Shown here: positions 47,601 through 49,640 of the stretch, in pieces
Numbering within the stretch: the stretch's first letter is position 1
Layout of the letters: the number at the start of each line of letters is the position of its first letter
NCBI GenBank assembly: GCA_018400955.1
Contig: JAGYLH010000013.1
Location: forward strand, 1-49,640
Source: Bacteroidales bacterium
Lineage (GTDB): Bacteria; Bacteroidota; Bacteroidia; Bacteroidales; F082
Length of the DNA stretch: 49,640 nucleotides
Reading direction: 5' to 3'
The notes under the pieces: generated by a model
What the model saw: the letters and a program-made list of their open reading frames with translations, nothing else
Databases searched by the model: none
Told to the model about the DNA's origin: nothing
Program-made: the position numbers and the translations under genes

Positions 47601-49640
47601 TTCCTGGCAAATTCTCAAGCCGGTGTTGAATACAGGCTGTACAACGACCAGACTGGCTTGTTGGAGCAAATAACGAGTTCAACTGATGGCGAGATCATAA
47701 ACTTCTCTGCTGTTAACGTTCCCGGAGAATACTGGGCTACAGCTTTTTTAGGAAATTGCGAAGTGCAAATGACGGGAATCAAAACCGTATTACCATTACC
47801 TGTTGCTTACAATATCACACCCGCACAGGGACAGTGGTGCAACAATGAAAATGTTGAAATAGGACTTTCAAGTTCAGATATTGGATTTACTTATGAACTT
47901 CATCGTATTCCATTTTCTTCTAACCCAGTTGATATTACTGCTGGTGATGGAAACCCCATCTCTTTTGGAATGCAGACTATTGCAGGCACCTACCGTGTTA
48001 AGGCTATAAACGTTATCTCAGGATGTGAGCGATGGATGAATGGAGAGATTATCCTGAATGATCCACCATCGCCCTTCAACATTACTGCCAATGGAAGCAT
48101 TCCTGTTGCAGGTTGGTATTGCCCACCCGTTGAAATTGGTTTACAATTATCTGAGATTGGTATTAATTACACCTTACTTGGCCCTGACGGAAACACAACC
48201 ATAGCAGGGACAGATGCAGCCATTATTTTTGGCACATTCACTACTCCTGGCGAATACTCTGTAACCGCTTATAACCCTGTTACAACCTGTAGTGCCAGCA
48301 TGCCGGGTCTTATTAGCATATACGAAGGTCCTGAAATTTATACCTTAAGCCCGGTTGGCGAGCCCTCTTATTGTATTGGCGATGACAATGCCATTGAGCT
48401 AGTTTTAAACTCATCACAGCCAGGGGTAATTTACCAACTGTATAAGGATGACTTCACCAATCCTGTTATGCCTGAAGTGGCTGGTACAGGAAATCTTATC
48501 TCATGGACACCTGTTTCGCAATTTGGACCCGGCACTTATTTTGTTGATGCATACTTTTTTGATGATCCTTCATGCACCGCAGTAATGAACGGCAATATCA
48601 ATGTTGAGGAAATAGAATTGCCAACAGCAAGCCTTTCGGGAATCAACACCATTTGCGAAAGTTTCTGCACAAACCTGACCTTCGATGTTACCGCTGACCT
48701 TCCTTTTGCCCTTACCTATACGGCCAATAATGTAGTTCAGCCAGAAGTGATTTTTGATCCGGCAAACCAACCTTATACAATAGAAGTTTGCCCAACCGAA
48801 CTGACAACATATGAAATTATCAGTGTTGAATATACTGTACATCCATTCTGTGCTGCTATTGACATCTCTGGAAGCCACACCATTTTTGTAGATCCTTTAC
48901 CAATCGCAAATACAGGCCCTGGTGGCATTATTTGTGAAACACAGGGGTTCCATTTTGGAAGTGCCACAGTTGAAAACGCTACAAGCTGGATTTGGGAAGT
49001 ACATGAAGGACAAGGAAACTTTGACAACCCAAACTGGTTAACTCCCGTATTTTATCCAAGTCCGGTAAGCGAAATAACGGACATGACCATCAGGTTGGTT
49101 GCTTACGGCATTGCAGAATGTACAGGCACAACTGACACCGCTTTTGCAGTGATACAAGTGTACCCCGAACCACAGGTGTATGCTGGTGCTAACGACAGTA
49201 CATGTATAAACACACCCTATGCATTAAATCAAGCTACGGCAGAACATTTCAGCGAGCTTCAGTGGGAAGTTATAAATGGATTCGGCACAATAGATATGCC
49301 CAATACTCTTAACCCTTCGTATATACCTCATGCAAGTGATGCCGGATTAACTGTTGTACTTCGATTGACAGCTATAGGCGAAGGCCCATGTAGCTTTATA
49401 TCAGCAAGTGATCTTATAAGTATTTATATTGAGGGCATGCCAACGGCAAATGCAGGGCCAGCCTTGAGCACTTGCGTATTAAATCCCGTAGAGGTTACAC
49501 AAGCTGCTGCTTCAAACTATGTTGAACTATTGTGGACACATGATGGCAATGGGGAGCTTACAAATCCGGATCAAATTAATCCAATTTACACACCTGGCCC
49601 GAATGATGCTGGAGCAACAGTCACACTTACCTTAACAGCT
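38682..49640 (+). CDS. giant secreted PKD/Ig-like repeat protein (adhesin-like), 3' end outside window
   Basis: An uninterrupted frame runs from the ATG at 38682 to the window end: 3,653 codons with no stop. It starts with a basic N-terminus and a signal peptide (hydrophobic IILSLFFVLLAFSANIVG, cleavage before QTLTPTSE). The first third has PKD-type domains with the diagnostic WDFG/DFGDG turns (YTYVWDFGEGEITTDQPEYT; YTIDWGDGNANVFDN; YYWDFNNDGTIQS). The middle and later parts are Ig-like modules of about 85-100 residues with paired cysteines and recurring strands such as GSEPDVNYVL and PGTYRVRA. A higher-order duplication spans about 43.2-48.1 kb. The last part has SNYVELLWTHDGNGEL-type repeats. 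Such proteins are usually exported by T9SS and work in adhesion or gliding; the expected sorting domain would lie beyond the window. Confidence 0.88.
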   Translation, partial: MSKLRYSFSVPKTTRIILSLFFVLLAFSANIVGQTLTPTSETYCEGSLGVIITADDLLVGDDYEIWAGENPWSLFMVHDFQAAAATYQLPGFWEGDIYELRSAGGAVFVTITITQVNLYQVTGSGTLCNGGNVTIQLAASQADVEYELYRDGNLVETLPGIHWGGAINFTPVSVAGVYTVMAVSPDCSVQMNGEAIVSEQPVSSFTFDLNNVCSGTPITFTSTVTGGTPPYTYVWDFGEGEITTDQPEYTYVFPAFGNIDQDFEVFHNIIDASTCTSLESSEIVTVSQRPDANLQQVIVPQPPQNVWGDCSGDPFFMLEVSNESTTIDFNTTYTIDWGDGNANVFDNTFTGTTHIYDDFGNYELLHTILGNNGCEATFTESVFYGTNAVGGIAIVGSITGCAPIDVSFELTGVDVNPPGTEYHIDFGDGLFVVFMQEDLIDDYWDDDEAKYIVSHTYNESSCGQPNNRFVAELTITNPCVPPVFTTVGPIQVSRPAIPDFFRDEFPDDPIIACVNTPITFANDTDEGCLVIDNNNNISQTNYYWDFNNDGTIQSTAVSPTFTYDTPGNYQVRLTAHTAEGEAGDCGSTFILRDICIQEVPVPDFNMVHGPPTCVPYIVDFNNLTTHSACATPEYTWNIIPNNGFIFLDGTDASSVNPRIEFQQMGTYTITLRASTYSNGALCTHVFSIDQTLSITDQPEISLFENSFELCGFQDITFTNQTIEFADNGQNINDYEWVVIRPDASVDIFTDEYPTIDFNQYGFHNIQVGIENICGVAVPVIITVEVVPELSNIAIDALVDEVCVGESLGVIITGQDPQNGGGDYEYSWEIDEGSGWVVINGETGPNLDYQEALTFNPTRFRRIVSARICEDIGLFEVTVSQNITDNFVVNDATQHICSSAAPDLLNGSAPNGGSGIYDYLWQQSTDNGANWFDANGVNDEINYAPPALNQDTRYRRTIFSGNCISISDEVLAMVYGPIVNNAIASPTSELCAGEVPTGLTGSTPSQTGNNGFSFQWQSSEDGIIFSDINGSTSTNYAPGSLSETIYFRRLVTSDAPVPVGCNVSESNTVMVIALENPEANVGPDFLIPYGTTTTLNGVAASGTPPYGYLWTGPVINPTNASTDTEQLTQNQLFTFTVTDDNNCTANDQITITVTGGALQVVIQADNEQICSGTSAMLTAAASGGNDPFYNYSWSSVPDSGPFPDNNTITVSPTSTTNYTVIVDDGFNTVQESIQITVNNIPVINSSAASAVCSGEELNYGITSTIPASTFSWTVNNPQPANVTGTSDGNGNSITQTLTNTGTDPVILIYTITPTGPAPALCVGDPFDLAVTVRPQFLSAFQDITINTGTSTIIGGSISGGTGSYLYAWQPEAMIQGPSNILNPQTVVLSNAQAYSLNVTDGANCSFGITLDVNTDGDALDVIIDSDAINNELCFGESVTLTANATGGGGNYSYVWNGIPGNAIQNDNTVIFTPQAEGNNVYSVVVDDSFTTTSESISITANPLPIISSLPTHNMCSGTPINYNPAANIANSSFNWSSVNNPNINGNSVNGSGNLMDILSNTSTSSQIVVYTITPTGPAPTLCIGTPSDVEVSVNPVASVTNIEDSQTVISGQSTTAVGFTSDVLGVTFTWTSTPNCPDHINYTAISGSGPIPEQIITIDPDGPNSCTIEYEITPQINGCSGNPFLYSFTINSTPTVYNLAGEGTICAGESTQVILDGSEIGISYQLLRNNTPAQVTQDGTGNPLTWDNINTAGIYEVLATNPVSGLFEMMNGQVEVILRDVPTIYQLSTLAPGSNCLPIDLRLNGSQLGVNYYLNREGFDGQLNEGVEIIAGTGSPLLFTAQNEPGFYSVTAVWDHGDAICSQIMNNVVQANPLPFEFTILPQGIICEDTDEICLTGSEPDVNYVLWYENAPFGAVVPGNINGDPICLGPLNEPGTYRVRATNTITGCDLFFQNTIEVEPLPTVYQMSPEFACAGTDIFLEDCQPGIDYYLYLSPANARQTIEVAGPLQCVGGLINFGPQFDAGEYSIMAVNPVTNCFTWMNGTTTIYPAPDVFAIIPQGSACPPTTIYLDNFQTGVTYFLYRDGQQVGSDDGSDGSVVFNPQSAPGTYTVSAQYNHPNGISCTSDMSGSLQIFDVPQVRTLLPVNPSCAPADFYLADSEIGITYELWHETIGLIQSIVSLDAGEITFDPVENSGQYWARAINAQGCGIEMDGIRTVLEMPAIYTIAPQGIWCIDLPLEIMLGGSDPGVNYHLFISGNVTPVESLPGTGSALSFTPVSLPGTYYIEAVTDDANACASTMQGQVLINIHPTITSDASLTICNNGFTNYTITADVPDASFVWTATDNSNGAITGFADGSGNSINQQLINTGNQQHTISYMITPTGPAPTLCAGDSFELVVVVEPVAEVTNPENDQYILSGDFSSEVAFTSNITDQVVEFNWIANPSSPALTGFIANGSGDLPQMQIFIDPNVPSPPPTASVEYTVTPVVNGCDGVDFIYTIYVQLNPSVFNLSVVGADEICNDGISQALLELDGSEAGVTYRILRNNVIQPQYDQSGDASGEAIEWWVDQPGTYTAIAVHDVTGATENMAGSVVILGRPMPLSFTLTAQQPNNNCLPLIPRLSNSQDGAIYELLLEDANGIISVVDTQNGTAPNEPLLFAAQSLPGIYTVRALIDYNNITCERMMAGSIVGNTSPQEFPLSPEGELCEDEVTLTMLGSEVNVNYSLRLNGSATGPAIAGTGNPINFGTLTAPGLYQIHAENMNSLCEVIFAESLTVYSKPATFAVFPGNTCPGTEIFMTDCEAGIDYYLYFEADTRSGTREFIEIAGPFNCGASGIDFGSYSDVGIYRVMAVNPTTNCFAWMDNPVTIWRAPLVFAMAPQGSGCPPVTFTMEDSEPDVTYFLLHDGSTIATTTAVGGSVSFPAQTEAGIYTISAQHTNGQNHTCYTTMTGQFEILPNPEIYALQPQGPELCPPTEFFLANSQAGVEYRLYNDQTGLLEQITSSTDGEIINFSAVNVPGEYWATAFLGNCEVQMTGIKTVLPLPVAYNITPAQGQWCNNENVEIGLSSSDIGFTYELHRIPFSSNPVDITAGDGNPISFGMQTIAGTYRVKAINVISGCERWMNGEIILNDPPSPFNITANGSIPVAGWYCPPVEIGLQLSEIGINYTLLGPDGNTTIAGTDAAIIFGTFTTPGEYSVTAYNPVTTCSASMPGLISIYEGPEIYTLSPVGEPSYCIGDDNAIELVLNSSQPGVIYQLYKDDFTNPVMPEVAGTGNLISWTPVSQFGPGTYFVDAYFFDDPSCTAVMNGNINVEEIELPTASLSGINTICESFCTNLTFDVTADLPFALTYTANNVVQPEVIFDPANQPYTIEVCPTELTTYEIISVEYTVHPFCAAIDISGSHTIFVDPLPIANTGPGGIICETQGFHFGSATVENATSWIWEVHEGQGNFDNPNWLTPVFYPSPVSEITDMTIRLVAYGIAECTGTTDTAFAVIQVYPEPQVYAGANDSTCINTPYALNQATAEHFSELQWEVINGFGTIDMPNTLNPSYIPHASDAGLTVVLRLTAIGEGPCSFISASDLISIYIEGMPTANAGPALSTCVLNPVEVTQAAASNYVELLWTHDGNGELTNPDQINPIYTPGPNDAGATVTLTLTA
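43205..48060 (+). repeat. collinear internal duplication of about 810 codons inside the giant gene
   Basis: Two blocks, about 43205-45625 and 45626-48060, carry the same modules in the same order. Anchors: ITPTGPAPTLC at 43392 and 45813 (offset 2,421); VFAIIPQGSACPP at 44835 and VFAMAPQGSGCPP at 47292 (offset 2,457). Other pairs are ISYQLLRNN/VTYRILRNN, GIDYYLYLSP/GIDYYLYFEA, NPVTNCFTWM/NPTTNCFAWM and GIRTVLEMP/GIKTVLPLP. A third ITPTGPAPALC at 42609 lies 783 bases before the first block's copy, so a smaller unit of 261 codons was also duplicated. DNA identity is low, so the duplication is old. Confidence 0.75.

Overview
The window looks like a chromosomal segment of a Bacteroidota bacterium, probably from an anaerobic or facultative Bacteroidia lineage. 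The evidence is indirect but consistent: a ferredoxin-linked 2-oxoacid oxidoreductase operon, type IX secretion (T9SS) sorting-domain sequences, a two-component regulator with a periplasmic propeller, LytTR regulation, DUF5106/TlpA and TIGR02757 families, TAnnTTTG-like -7 promoter boxes, and few strong Shine-Dalgarno sequences. No rRNA, tRNA, CRISPR array or complete transposon was found.

Layout. 0.3-3.0 kb: a four-gene 2-oxoacid:ferredoxin oxidoreductase operon (delta-alpha-beta-gamma) ending in a strong terminator. 3.2-6.5 kb: an NAD-dependent epimerase/reductase, a cysteine-cluster protein overlapping a TIGR02757 gene, and a voltage-gated-type K+ channel with a C-terminal zinc ribbon. 6.7-7.6 kb (minus): two small lipoprotein genes, the first broken by two compensating homopolymer frameshifts. 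7.7-14.4 kb (minus): LytTR response regulator, propeller histidine kinase, fabI and recN. 14.7-28.5 kb (plus): a phosphorelay island of four hybrid kinases carrying eleven receiver domains in total, followed by stand-alone CheR and CheB enzymes, with no chemoreceptor, CheA or CheW in the window. 28.5-29.5 kb (minus): a secreted endonuclease/exonuclease/phosphatase-family protein.

29.7-36.7 kb is the most unusual part. A sigma-70-like factor overlaps a membrane-anchored TPR protein with an anti-sigma-like N-terminus. Facing it is a TPR-CHAT protease-like gene with a signal peptide and a C-terminal membrane anchor, then a dockerin-like T9SS cargo gene. A 33-nt element (29 of 33 identical) sits just upstream of both the sigma gene and the cargo gene. 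I infer a membrane-spanning sigma / anti-sigma / CHAT-protease circuit controlling surface proteins. Between the genes lie palindromic repeats and a remnant of another T9SS sorting domain.

36.9-49.6 kb: a TlpA/DUF5106 thioredoxin-like protein, then the first 3,653 codons of a giant secreted PKD/Ig-like repeat protein that runs off the window. It contains a collinear internal duplication of about 810 residues.

Several genes (7.2-7.6, 35.06, about 35.26 and 35.4-35.95 kb) are interrupted only by single-base indels, mostly in homopolymers, while protein-level signal persists through the breaks. Sequencing error is at least as likely as real gene decay.
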